Below are positions 18,731-26,288 of a stretch of DNA of 40,235 bases, in pieces. The notes below the pieces were generated by a model. That model searched no databases, was not told the origin of the DNA, and was given only the letters and a program-made list of their open reading frames with translations. Position 1 is the stretch's first letter. Every line of letters starts with the position of its first letter. The position numbers and the translations under genes were made by a program. Origin of the DNA: Citrobacter portucalensis (lineage in GTDB: Bacteria > Pseudomonadota > Gammaproteobacteria > Enterobacterales > Enterobacteriaceae); assembly GCF_002042885.1 (NCBI RefSeq), contig NZ_MVFY01000022.1, positions 1 through 40,235 on the forward strand, given 5' to 3'.

Positions 18731-19518
18731 GTTTAAGGCAGGTCTCGCTGGACGTGGCGCGTTATCGCTGGTACGGCGCGAAAAACTGGTCTTCGATGTT
18801 GCAGGATATCTCTTTCGACGTAGCGCCTGGTCAGATGGTGGCGCTAGTTGGGGGAAGTGGGGAAGGTAAGAGCCTGTTGCTGCAATGTCTGCTCGATCTC
18901 TTACCAGACAATTTGCGTTTCAACGGCGTTATTACCCTGGAAGGTAAAGCGCTGGGCAGTGATGATATTCGCAAATGTCGTGGCAATACCTTCAGCTACG
19001 TCCCACAAGGTATTCAGGCACTTAACCCGCTGCTCTCGATTGAAAAGCATCTGCGCAGGGCATGCCAGCTTTCTGACCAGCAGTGGAATGCCGGAAAAAT
19101 TGAACGATTGCTCCAGCGTAGCCGACTGGAAAGTCGCGTATTAGATGCTTTTCCGCGTCAGCTTTCAGGCGGTATGGCAAAACGTGTTCTGGCTTGTCAT
19201 GCGTCTCTGAGTCAGGCTCGCTATATTCTGGCGGATGAAATTACCGCCTGGCTTGATGCACCTCTCGCTAATCAACTGCTTGAACAGTTGCGTGAGCAAT
19301 GTGAGCAAGGGGCTGGTGTTTTGTGGGTAACGCATGACCTCACGCTGGCGGCCCGCCATGCGGATCGTATTGTCGCACTGCATCAGGGAAGGGTGTCGGA
19401 TAACGTCAGCCGGGAACAGCTGTTACGCGGAGAGATTAGCGAACACCTGCAACGACAATGGCGGGCGCTGCCTGAAAGAAATCAACTTTTTGGAGAGCGC
19501 GATGCTGTGCTGTCGTGA
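18724..19518 (+). CDS. ABC importer ATPase 1 (DppD/NikD-like)
   Basis: 264 residues. Walker A is GGSGEGKS (about 40-47), the Q-loop VPQGIQALNP, the signature LSGGMAKRV, Walker B YILADEIT and the switch His is in WVTHDL. The usual DEPT after Walker B reads DEIT here, as also in the second ATPase; DEIT occurs in some NikD-like proteins, and the catalytic Glu is kept. The C-terminal oligopeptide extension, with its Fe-S cysteines in some Dpp proteins, is short and lacks the Cys cluster. The gene overlaps both neighbours. Confidence 0.93.
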   Translation: MLSLRQVSLDVARYRWYGAKNWSSMLQDISFDVAPGQMVALVGGSGEGKSLLLQCLLDLLPDNLRFNGVITLEGKALGSDDIRKCRGNTFSYVPQGIQALNPLLSIEKHLRRACQLSDQQWNAGKIERLLQRSRLESRVLDAFPRQLSGGMAKRVLACHASLSQARYILADEITAWLDAPLANQLLEQLREQCEQGAGVLWVTHDLTLAARHADRIVALHQGRVSDNVSREQLLRGEISEHLQRQWRALPERNQLFGERDAVLS

Positions 19519-20089
19519 TGTAACAATCCGTCAGGGGGAAAAGGTTCTGTGGCAAAATCTGACCTTTTCTCTACGCCCTGGAGAACGTATTGGGATTTGT
19601 GCGCCCAGTGGAACTGGCAAAACGACGCTGGGACGCGTGCTGGCGGGCTGGCAGAAACCAACTTCCGGTGACATTCTGATTGATGACCAACCGTTGCCGA
19701 TGCACCAGTATTGTCCGGTGCAACTGGTGCCACAGCATCCAGAATTAACTTTTAACCCCCGACGCAGCACCGGTGATGCGGTGCATGATGCATGGCGACC
19801 GGATGCTGCAATGCTTACCCGTCTTCACATCAATCCAGAGTGGTTAACCCGCCGTCCCGGACAACTTTCTGGTGGTGAACTGGCGCGAATTGCTTTACTT
19901 CGCGCGCTGGACCCGCGGACACGTTTTCTTATTGCCGATGAAATTACAGCCCAGCTTGATCCTTCTATTCAACGGGATATCTGGGCGCTGCTGCTTGAAG
20001 AATCTCAGCGTCGGCCATTGGGTATGCTCATTATCAGTCATCAGCAGGCGCTGCTTGATCAGATCTGCACGCGAGCGCTACTCTCTTAG
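19502..20089 (+). CDS. ABC importer ATPase 2 (NikE/DppF-like)
   Basis: 195 residues from the ATG at 19502, preceded by GGAGA and overlapping ATPase 1 by 17 bases. The frame is open further upstream but those residues show no similarity. Walker A is APSGTGKTT, signature LSGGELARIA, Walker B FLIADEIT, switch His in IISHQQ. It is shorter than NikE/DppF (about 260-330) because it stops right after the nucleotide-binding core, with no C-terminal extension. With ATPase 1 it should form the energising heterodimer. Last gene of the import operon; the nuclease gene follows 31 bases later. Confidence 0.92.
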   Translation: MLCCRDVTIRQGEKVLWQNLTFSLRPGERIGICAPSGTGKTTLGRVLAGWQKPTSGDILIDDQPLPMHQYCPVQLVPQHPELTFNPRRSTGDAVHDAWRPDAAMLTRLHINPEWLTRRPGQLSGGELARIALLRALDPRTRFLIADEITAQLDPSIQRDIWALLLEESQRRPLGMLIISHQQALLDQICTRALLS

Positions 20090-20120
20090 GTCTCTTTCGC
20101 ATTTCAGGCAAATAACTAAC

Positions 20121-20636
20121 GTGATCGTAAAAACTATCGCTGTGGCTGCGCTAATGTACGGGGCGGGTGCTTTTGCAGCACATGCTTCCATTCAGGTGGG
20201 TTTTTCACCGGAAGGGTCGGCTCGGGCTTTAGTGCTGGATTCAATTAACCATGCGCAGCACAGCATCGATATGATGGCTTATTCATTTCAGTCTGCAGAT
20301 ATTGTTCAGGCCCTGGTAAACGCTGAAAAGAGAGGCGTAGTGGTTCGGGCTGTGATCGATAAGAAACGTAACCAGGGCAAGGTTAGCCAGAAGGCCATCG
20401 CGTTTGCTGCCGCGAATGGGGTTGATGTGCAACTGGATGGTCACTACCACATCCAGCATGACAAGGTAATGATTATTGATGGCGACACGCTGGAAACCGG
20501 TTCGTTCAACTTTGCCAAATCCGCAGAATTTGCCAACTCTGAAAATGTGTTAGTTATTCGTGACGAACCTGCCGTTGTTGCGCAGTATCAGGCCCATTTT
20601 GACAGCCGTTGGAAAATCGCGCACCAGAGCGGTTAA
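20121..20636 (+). CDS. Periplasmic PLD-family nuclease (Nuc-like)
   Basis: 171 residues from the GTG at 20121; the frame is open upstream across the ATPase gene but only this start gives a signal peptide (VKTIAVAALMYGAGAFAAHA). One HKD motif, HDKVMIIDGDTLETGSFNF (about residues 112-130), is present. Single-HKD proteins of this size, such as Nuc of plasmid pKM101, dimerise to build one active site and cut DNA non-specifically. The export signal places it in the periplasm. The ribosome site is weak (AGG about 12 bases off). It lies 31 bases behind the ABC operon on the same strand, so co-transcription is possible. Confidence 0.85.
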   Translation: MIVKTIAVAALMYGAGAFAAHASIQVGFSPEGSARALVLDSINHAQHSIDMMAYSFQSADIVQALVNAEKRGVVVRAVIDKKRNQGKVSQKAIAFAAANGVDVQLDGHYHIQHDKVMIIDGDTLETGSFNFAKSAEFANSENVLVIRDEPAVVAQYQAHFDSRWKIAHQSG

Positions 20637-20663
20637 ATGCTTCACAACGCCGTTGATTTAAAT

Positions 20664-20688
20664 GTGATGTTATATTATAACATTTCAC
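20664..20688 (+). promoter_or_regulatory. Zur operator of zinT
   Basis: A perfect 17-base palindrome, ATGTTATA-T-TATAACAT at 20667-20683, sits in a longer GTGA...TCAC frame. It matches the enteric Zur box and lies 26-50 bases before the zinT start, so zinc-loaded Zur should block the promoter. Confidence 0.88.
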
Positions 20689-20713
20689 TCGCAAATGATT
20701 TGAGGGTGAAATT

Positions 20714-21364
20714 TTGGCTATTCGTTTTAAGAAACTGACAATCGCTCTGGGGATGCTTTTAGTCAGTAGTTCGGTTCTGGCGCATGGTCATCATTCCCAT
20801 GGTGCGCCAATGAGTGAAGCAGAACAAAAGGCGTCGGAAGGGGTATTTGATGATAACCAGGTGCAGAACAGGACGCTGACCGACTGGGATGGCATGTGGC
20901 AATCTGTTTATCCGTATCTGGTCAGCGGCGAACTTGACCCAGTATTCAAAAAGAAAGCGGAGAAAGATAAAAGCAAAACGGCAGAACAAATCAAAGCGTA
21001 TTACCGTACAGGCTATGCAACCAACGTAGACACTATCGGTATTGAAAATGGCGTGATGGAGTTTCATACCGGGAATCAGGTTGCATCATGTAAATACGAC
21101 TACGCCGGATATAAGATCCTGAATTATAAATCAGGCAAGAAAGGTGTACGGTATCTGTTTGAGTGTAAAGCTGCTGACAGCAAAGCGCCTAAATATGTGC
21201 AATTTAGCGATCATATTATCGCGCCGCGTAAATCGAGCCACTTCCATATCTTTATGGGAAATACCTCGCAGGCAGCCTTGCTTGAAGAGATGGAAAACTG
21301 GCCTACCTACTACCCTTATCAGTTGAAGGGAGAAGAGGTTGTGGATGAGATGCTGTACCATTAA
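20714..21364 (+). CDS. zinT: Periplasmic zinc-binding protein ZinT (YodA)
   Basis: 216 residues, matching E. coli ZinT in length and pattern. The start codon is TTG (GCT ATT CGT follows) with GAGGGTG upstream. A signal peptide ends in SSVLA, then comes a His-rich N-terminus (HGHHSHG). Two metal-ligand histidines lie in [10 protein letters not shown] near residue 180, within the lipocalin-like calycin domain. In E. coli and Salmonella it binds zinc (also cadmium) in the periplasm and hands it to ZnuA under zinc starvation. The Zur palindrome upstream confirms this control. Confidence 0.97.
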   Translation: MAIRFKKLTIALGMLLVSSSVLAHGHHSHGAPMSEAEQKASEGVFDDNQVQNRTLTDWDGMWQSVYPYLVSGELDPVFKKKAEKDKSKTAEQIKAYYRTGYATNVDTIGIENGVMEFHTGNQVASCKYDYAGYKILNYKSGKKGVRYLFECKAADSKAPKYVQFSDHIIAPRKSSHFHIFMGNTSQAALLEEMENWPTYYPYQLKGEEVVDEMLYH

Positions 21365-21388
21365 TCCGGACTAACCTTATCTGTACAC

Positions 21389-21414
21389 ACCCGTCACCAG
21401 TGGCGGGTTCTTTA
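21389..21414 (+). terminator. zinT terminator
   Basis: ACCCGTC (21389-21395) pairs with GGCGGGT (21402-21408) using one G-T pair; TTCTTTAATT follows. It begins 25 bases after the stop. Confidence 0.65.
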
Positions 21415-21503
21415 ATTCATAACCTTCTCTTTCCATCACCCGATGCATTCGTTAGCATATTGTATCGCAGCAAGTGCATGTGTTTTTTCAGGAAGAGGTT
21501 AAC

Positions 21504-22142
21504 GTGTTCGCAGAGTATGGAGTTCTGAATTACTGGACGTATCTGGTGGGAGCCATTTTTATCGTGTTGGTACCGGGGCCAAATACGATATTTGTGTTGA
21601 AGAACAGCGTCGGTCGGGGAGTGAAGGGTGGTTATCTCGCCGCAAGCGGTGTGTTTATCGGTGATGCCGTGTTGATGTTTTTGGCCTATGCCGGTGTTGC
21701 CGCATTGATCAAAACAACGCCCGTTTTGTTCAACATCGTTCGCTATCTTGGCGCGTTTTATCTGCTGTACCTCGGTGCGAAGATCCTATATGCGACACTG
21801 AAATCGAAAGCAAGCGACTCCGCACCTGAGGAAGTCCCGTTTGGCGCTATTTTTAAGCGAGCATTAATTCTGAGCCTGACGAATCCCAAAGCTATTTTGT
21901 TTTATGTTTCGTTCTTCGTGCAGTTTATTGATGTCAATGCACCGCACTCAGGGCTGTCATTCTTTATTTTGGCCATTACGCTTGAAGTAGTGAGCTTTTT
22001 CTATCTGAGCTTCCTTATTTTCTCCGGCGCGTTCGTGACGCAGTATATTCGCACGAAGAAAAAACTGGCCAAAGTGGGTAATTCCCTAATCGGCCTGATT
22101 TTCGTTGGTTTTGCCGCTCGTCTGGCCACGCTTCAGTCGTGA
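21504..22142 (+). CDS. leuE: Leucine exporter LeuE (RhtB/LysE family)
   Basis: 212 residues from the GTG at 21504 with AGGAAGAGG upstream, equal to E. coli LeuE (YeaS). The RhtB signature [17 protein letters not shown] is at residues 17-33, and six membrane helices are visible. It exports leucine and other apolar amino acids from the cytoplasm. It precedes yeaR-yoaG in the same order as in E. coli, but with its own start region. Confidence 0.97.
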   Translation: MFAEYGVLNYWTYLVGAIFIVLVPGPNTIFVLKNSVGRGVKGGYLAASGVFIGDAVLMFLAYAGVAALIKTTPVLFNIVRYLGAFYLLYLGAKILYATLKSKASDSAPEEVPFGAIFKRALILSLTNPKAILFYVSFFVQFIDVNAPHSGLSFFILAITLEVVSFFYLSFLIFSGAFVTQYIRTKKKLAKVGNSLIGLIFVGFAARLATLQS

Positions 22143-22149
22143 TGCTATC

Positions 22150-22171
22150 GGCCCGCTGGTTGCGGCGGGCC
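22150..22171 (+). terminator. leuE 3' hairpin, weak terminator
   Basis: GGCCCGC (22150-22156) pairs with GCGGGCC (22165-22171); the T tract is short (TTC). It lies eight bases after the leuE stop. Confidence 0.5.
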
Positions 22172-22221
22172 TTCAATATGACGCTTTGCTTTTCATTTAT
22201 AATTGTAGGGTTATAACCAAT

Positions 22222-22244
22222 AAATGGTATTTTAAATGTATATT
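22222..22244 (+). promoter_or_regulatory. NsrR-like operator upstream of yeaR
   Basis: Around centre base 22233 the right half, AAATGTATATT, matches 9 of 10 fixed positions of the NsrR half-site AAATGCATNTT; the left half, AAATGGTATTT, matches about 7 of 10. E. coli yeaR-yoaG is repressed by NsrR and activated by NarL, which supports the call. No certain NarL heptamer was seen by eye. Confidence 0.6.
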
Positions 22245-22315
22245 TGGAAGCGTACCCTGTGTACAGCAGCGATTCAATAAGACTCGCTGGTTGTTGACTG
22301 GAAAAGGGAAGAAAA

Positions 22316-22678
22316 ATGCTTCAAATTCCACAGAATCATATCCATACACGCTCTACACCATTCTGGAACAAAGAAACTGCGCCTGCCGGAATTTTCGAAC
22401 GCCACCTTGATAAAGGAACTCGTGCTGGGGTTTATCCACGACTTTCGGTTATGCAGGGGGCGGTCAAATATCTCGGATACGCCGATGAACACAGTCCGGA
22501 GCCAGTAGAGGTGATGGTTATTGAAGCCGGTCAGTTTGGCGTTTTTCCGCCGGAAAAATGGCATAACATCGAAGTGATGACCGACGACACTTACTTTAAT
22601 ATCGATTTTTTCGTTGCCCCGGAAGTTCTGATGGAGAGTGCAAATCAACGAAAAGTCGTGCGCACCGGCAAGGAGTAA
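22316..22678 (+). CDS. yeaR: YeaR, nitrate/NO-induced small protein (DUF1971, cupin-like)
   Basis: 120 residues, about the size of E. coli YeaR. The DUF1971/cupin-like fold appears in EAGQFGVFPPEKWHNIEVMTDD with a conserved His. In E. coli the yeaR-yoaG operon responds to nitrate through NarL and to nitric oxide through NsrR; its role in tellurite and NO resistance is not settled. GGGAAGAAAA provides the ribosome site, and yoaG follows after 3 bases. Confidence 0.95.
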   Translation: MLQIPQNHIHTRSTPFWNKETAPAGIFERHLDKGTRAGVYPRLSVMQGAVKYLGYADEHSPEPVEVMVIEAGQFGVFPPEKWHNIEVMTDDTYFNIDFFVAPEVLMESANQRKVVRTGKE

Positions 22679-22681
22679 ATC

Positions 22682-22864
22682 ATGGGCAAAGCAACCTATA
22701 CCGTAACCGTGACCAATAACAGCAACGGTGTTTCTGTGGATTATGAAACAGAAGCGCCTATGACATTACTGGTGCCGGATGTGGCAGCAGAAGTGGTCAA
22801 AGACTTGGTCAATACCGTTCGTTCGTACGATACCGAGAATGAGCATGAAGTCTGCGGATGGTAG
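22682..22864 (+). CDS. yoaG: YoaG, small dimeric protein of the yeaR operon
   Basis: 60 residues, the same length as E. coli YoaG (DUF1869). MGKATYTVTVTNNSNGVSVDYETEAP is beta-rich, ending EHEVCGW. Function unknown; a structure of the E. coli protein exists. It starts three bases after the yeaR stop and is followed by a strong terminator, so the operon ends here. Confidence 0.95.
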   Translation: MGKATYTVTVTNNSNGVSVDYETEAPMTLLVPDVAAEVVKDLVNTVRSYDTENEHEVCGW

Positions 22865-22912
22865 GCGTTAAATACTCTTACTGATTGAATACACAGAATT
22901 TTAATGTACTAA

Positions 22913-22947
22913 CCGCACAGCGTTTTGACGGCGCCGTGCGGTTTTTT
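22913..22947 (+). terminator. yeaR-yoaG terminator
   Basis: CCGCACAGCG pairs with CGCCGTGCGG with one mismatch, followed by seven T. Confidence 0.85.
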
Positions 22948-22985
22948 TATTTGTGTTGAACGTAGTGATGTCCGAAAAAAGATTC

Positions 22986-23002
22986 CTTAAGAATACCTTA
23001 AG
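22986..23002 (+). promoter_or_regulatory. PmrA/BasR box upstream of a membrane protein gene
   Basis: CTTAAG-AATAC-CTTAAG is a perfect direct repeat of the PmrA half-site with the required 5-base gap. The second half is where a -35 would be, with CTAATT at 23019-23024 as candidate -10, 16 bases away. PmrA/BasR responds to ferric iron, low pH and polymyxin through PmrB. It activates lipid A modification genes in Salmonella and E. coli. Confidence 0.72.
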
Positions 23003-23082
23003 AAATTCGCATTGAATGCTAATTGTCGATCATTCACAGGAGTTATGATCGCAAAACAGTAACAATACAGAACATCGCGCTT

Positions 23083-23727
23083 ATGAAACTGAATACCCAA
23101 ATTACATTCCCCACACTTATTCTAGGACTGGTCATTGTGGCGATCCCGTTCACCGCGAACTGGAATCTTCCGCTGCTTAACGGCACTGTCGTCAGATGGA
23201 TCGAAAATGGGCAGGCGCTATGGCTACTGTTTGGTGCCGTATTTACCCTTGGCTATATCCGGCCTTTATCACGCCCTGAAGGCGAGAAGCAATTTTGGCT
23301 TTGGGCAGCCGTGTGGTGGTTGGTATTGCTGGGGAGAAGCACCAGTTGGGGCCGTGACTATTTCCCGGAGCAGCCTAAACTTCTGTTCAGAGCTATCTCT
23401 GTTGTAATGATTTCCATGATTATTCTGCCGGTGCTGTTGTCGAAGCGCTTACGCCTGGATATTGTCCGACGCGTGCGTAATGAACCGCTACCGCTCTGGC
23501 TGCTGACGATCACCGCCTGCGCATTTTTGATTTCCGATACGGTAGAGCATCATCGTCTGCTGGCTCCCATCTTCCTGCACAATGTCCAATATGGCGATAT
23601 GATTGAAGAATTGTACGAACTGCCGTTTATGGCTGGCCTGTTTCTGATGAACCTCGGTTTTATGCAGCGGGATATGCAGGAGGAATCTTCCTCCATCCGC
23701 TTCAGTGAACCACACCTGGTAAAGTAA
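23083..23727 (+). CDS. Six-helix inner membrane protein, unknown function
   Basis: 214 residues from the ATG at 23083; upstream codons in frame lie before the predicted transcript start. Six hydrophobic helices are visible at about 8-28, 43-61, 72-90, 103-121, 138-155 and 178-195. Conserved-looking polar motifs are SWGRDYF between helices 3 and 4, DTVEHHR after helix 5 and EELYELPFM before helix 6, each of which could line an active site. No family name recognised. E. coli K-12 has no gene at this place between yoaG and yeaQ. The PmrA box upstream suggests a role in envelope stress, iron or cationic peptide response. Confidence 0.78.
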   Translation: MKLNTQITFPTLILGLVIVAIPFTANWNLPLLNGTVVRWIENGQALWLLFGAVFTLGYIRPLSRPEGEKQFWLWAAVWWLVLLGRSTSWGRDYFPEQPKLLFRAISVVMISMIILPVLLSKRLRLDIVRRVRNEPLPLWLLTITACAFLISDTVEHHRLLAPIFLHNVQYGDMIEELYELPFMAGLFLMNLGFMQRDMQEESSSIRFSEPHLVK

Positions 23728-23736
23728 TGAGATAAA

Positions 23737-23764
23737 ACCTGAGTCTGGGTATCCAGACTCAGGT
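23737..23764 (-). terminator. Bidirectional terminator between the membrane protein and fdhF-like genes
   Basis: A perfect 12-base stem, ACCTGAGTCTGG against CCAGACTCAGGT, with loop GTAT. The TTTTAT run follows on the minus strand, so it mainly ends the fdhF-like transcript. Confidence 0.8.
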
Positions 23765-23779
23765 GGCGAGGGTGGGGAA

Positions 23780-25927
23780 TTACGCAATGGCCTCACATAA
23801 GCGTGATTTCATGTCGCTATACGATTGAGCGGCATACTTTTCAGCCCATCTCTGATCGCTAATGTGCTCGATATTTACGGCACAATATTTGGTTTCCGGC
23901 GTTTTCGAGATTGGATCGAGGTTATCCTGGGTCAACTCGTTGCATGCACCAATCCACCATTGATAGGTCATATACACCGTTCCGGAATTGATACGCTCGG
24001 ATACATCCGCACGGCTGATGACCTTACCCCGACGCGAGCTGACCCATACCAGATCACGATGACGGATACCCAGTTTTTCGGCATCATGGGTATTGATTTG
24101 CACATATCCTGGTTCATCAGCCAACGCTTGTAACGCTGCGCAGTTACCGGTCATCGAGCGACAGGAGTAATGCCCAACTTCACGCACGGTACACAACACC
24201 AGCGGATAATTGTCATCCGGAACTTCTGCGGGCGCTCGCCACGGTGCGGCAAACAGTTTGCCTTTGCCGTTGGCGGTATCAAACTGGCTGTGCGCGTAAA
24301 GGTACGGCGTACCAGGACTATCGAGATCGGGGCACGGCCACTGAACATGCCCCATTTCCCCCATTTTCTCATAGGTCACGCCGTAGAACAGCGGGCACAG
24401 CTCGCGCATTTCATCCCAGATTTGTTGGTTATTTTGATACTGCATCGGATAGCCCATTTCGCTGGCCAGCAGGCTGATAATCTCCCAGTCACGCTTTACA
24501 TCACCGGTGGGTTCAATCGCTTTCTCAAAACGCTGGAAGCCACGATCGGCGCAGGTAAAGACACCGCCATGTTCGCCCCATGAGGTGGCCGGCAGGAGGA
24601 CGTCGGCCATTTCCGCTGTCTTAGTCATGAAGATATCCTGCACGACGATAAAATCGAGCGCGTTAAACCCTTCGCGAACCAGGCCCAGGTCGGCCTCGGT
24701 TTGCAGCGGATCTTCTCCCATGATGTAGTAGGCTTTTATTTTGCCTTCGATAGCAAGGTGAGGAACTTCGGTGATGCGCGTTCCAACCTTGTCATCCATC
24801 TGATTAACGTCAATGCCCCATGCGCTGGCGAATTTTTCCCTGACGGCGGAATCGGTCACGTCCTGATACCCCGGGAACTGGTTAGGTAGTACCCCCATAT
24901 CGCACGCTCCCTGCACGTTATTTTGCCCGCGAACGGGACCAACGCCGACGTTAGGGCGACCCAGGTTCCCGGTCAACAACGCCAGGCTCGACAAACCGCG
25001 AACCACATCAACGGCCTGACCAAACTGGGTGACGCCCATCCCCCACATTACGGTTGCCGATGGTGCTGCGGCAAATGTACGCATTGCCTGACGAACCTGC
25101 TGTGCGGGAATGCCGGTCAAATGTTCAACGGCTTCAGGCGCATAGCCCTTAACGGTTTCCCAGTATGTTTCCAACCCTTCCGCATGCTTTTGCACATACT
25201 CGCGATCGTAGAGTTGCTCTTCGATAAGAACATGACCAAAGGCATTAACCAGCGCCATGTTGCAACCGTTTTTCAACTGCAAATGTTGGTCAGCAATACG
25301 GGCGGTTTCAATACGACGTGGGTCGCAGACAATGATTTTTGCGCCATTCTGGCGAGCTTTAATCACTCGTCGGGCCACGATTGGGTGCGAGTCGGCGCAG
25401 TTATAACCAAAGATCAGCAGGCATTTTGAGTTTTCAATGTCGCTGATGGAATTGCTCATGGCGCCATTGCCTAACGTTTCCTGTAATCCGGCAACGGAAG
25501 GGCCATGACAGACGCGGGCACAACAATCGACATTATTGGTATGAAGTACGCCACGTGCGAATTTTTGCATCACGTAGTTGGTTTCATTTCCGGTTCCCCG
25601 GGAAGAGCCGGTAGTCATGATGGCGCGAGGGCCATAGGTATTTTTGATTTCAGATAAGCGTTTTGCGGTGTAACGAATGGCTTCATCCCAGCTAACGGGC
25701 GTGAATTTGCCACCTTTTTCATAACGGATCATCGGGCGAGTCAGACGGGGAGTCAGGAGGCGTGTGTCGTTAAGAAAGTCCCAACCATAATAGCCTTTCA
25801 GGCATAACTGATTTTGGTTCGTTACACCCTCTGCGGCTTCGGCGCGGATGATTTTGTTATTTTCGACAACAAGCTTGAGCTTGCACCCGGCCCCACAGTA
25901 TGGGCAAACACTGGTGATTTTTTTCAT
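23780..25927 (-). CDS. Cysteine-containing formate dehydrogenase H homologue
   Basis: 715 residues from MKKITSV, exactly the length of E. coli FdhF, and colinear with it. The [4Fe-4S] ligands Cys8, Cys11, Cys15 and Cys42 are present, with Lys44 in CLKGYYGW. Where E. coli has selenocysteine 140 encoded by TGA, this gene has a TGT Cys codon at 25508-25510, followed by the conserved His141 (ARVCHGPSV). The molybdopterin-binding motifs, including the REVGHYSCRSMTGNC end domain, are conserved. It should oxidise formate, likely more slowly than the seleno enzyme. No electron-carrier or hydrogenase gene adjoins it. A sigma-54-type promoter lies about 100 bases upstream. Confidence 0.93.
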   Translation of the reverse strand: MKKITSVCPYCGAGCKLKLVVENNKIIRAEAAEGVTNQNQLCLKGYYGWDFLNDTRLLTPRLTRPMIRYEKGGKFTPVSWDEAIRYTAKRLSEIKNTYGPRAIMTTGSSRGTGNETNYVMQKFARGVLHTNNVDCCARVCHGPSVAGLQETLGNGAMSNSISDIENSKCLLIFGYNCADSHPIVARRVIKARQNGAKIIVCDPRRIETARIADQHLQLKNGCNMALVNAFGHVLIEEQLYDREYVQKHAEGLETYWETVKGYAPEAVEHLTGIPAQQVRQAMRTFAAAPSATVMWGMGVTQFGQAVDVVRGLSSLALLTGNLGRPNVGVGPVRGQNNVQGACDMGVLPNQFPGYQDVTDSAVREKFASAWGIDVNQMDDKVGTRITEVPHLAIEGKIKAYYIMGEDPLQTEADLGLVREGFNALDFIVVQDIFMTKTAEMADVLLPATSWGEHGGVFTCADRGFQRFEKAIEPTGDVKRDWEIISLLASEMGYPMQYQNNQQIWDEMRELCPLFYGVTYEKMGEMGHVQWPCPDLDSPGTPYLYAHSQFDTANGKGKLFAAPWRAPAEVPDDNYPLVLCTVREVGHYSCRSMTGNCAALQALADEPGYVQINTHDAEKLGIRHRDLVWVSSRRGKVISRADVSERINSGTVYMTYQWWIGACNELTQDNLDPISKTPETKYCAVNIEHISDQRWAEKYAAQSYSDMKSRLCEAIA

Positions 25928-26026
25928 CAATAACAGACCTGTTAAATGCTGAAATAGCGCGAATTGTAGACGCAGCCGCGCGATAAGCACCGCGGACTAC
26001 GATTTGTCGTATCGACGGGTTGTTTA

Positions 26027-26042
26027 AGCATAAAGTGTGCCA
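26027..26042 (-). promoter_or_regulatory. Sigma-54-type promoter for the fdhF-like gene
   Basis: On the minus strand it reads TGGCACACTTTATGCT: -24 TGGCAC, then -12 (A)TGCT with one mismatch to TTGC and correct 10-base GG-to-GC spacing. It predicts a start near 26016 and a leader of about 90 bases. An imperfect inverted repeat, TGTCG-AAT-CGTCA at 26098-26110 (minus), could be the site of a FhlA-type activator. Confidence 0.6.
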
Positions 26043-26193
26043 GAAGTGAAAACCCAGCAATAACGGGGCTGACGGCAAAAAAGTTAAGCATAATGACTGA
26101 CGATTCGACATTAATGACGAGGAGCGGCAAAAATTTAGCCTGCCGGTCAGCAGTCATAACCTTATGAAACATCGGAAAAAGATGAAAATATGA

Positions 26194-26240
26194 AGTGATG
26201 ACGATCACAAATTTTAATTTTTCAGCGCTATGCTATGCTT
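26194..26240 (+). promoter_or_regulatory. CRP-like site and stationary-phase-type -10 of yeaQ
   Basis: AGTGA-N6-TCACA at 26194-26209 matches nine of ten bases of the CRP core. CTATGCT at 26233-26239 resembles the sigma-S -10. Spacing puts the site centre near -43. E. coli yeaQ is a general stress gene, in line with this. Confidence 0.5.
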
Positions 26241-26288
26241 TTATACAACGAGTGAATCGTTAATTTAAAAACATAAGTGAGGAAAATT

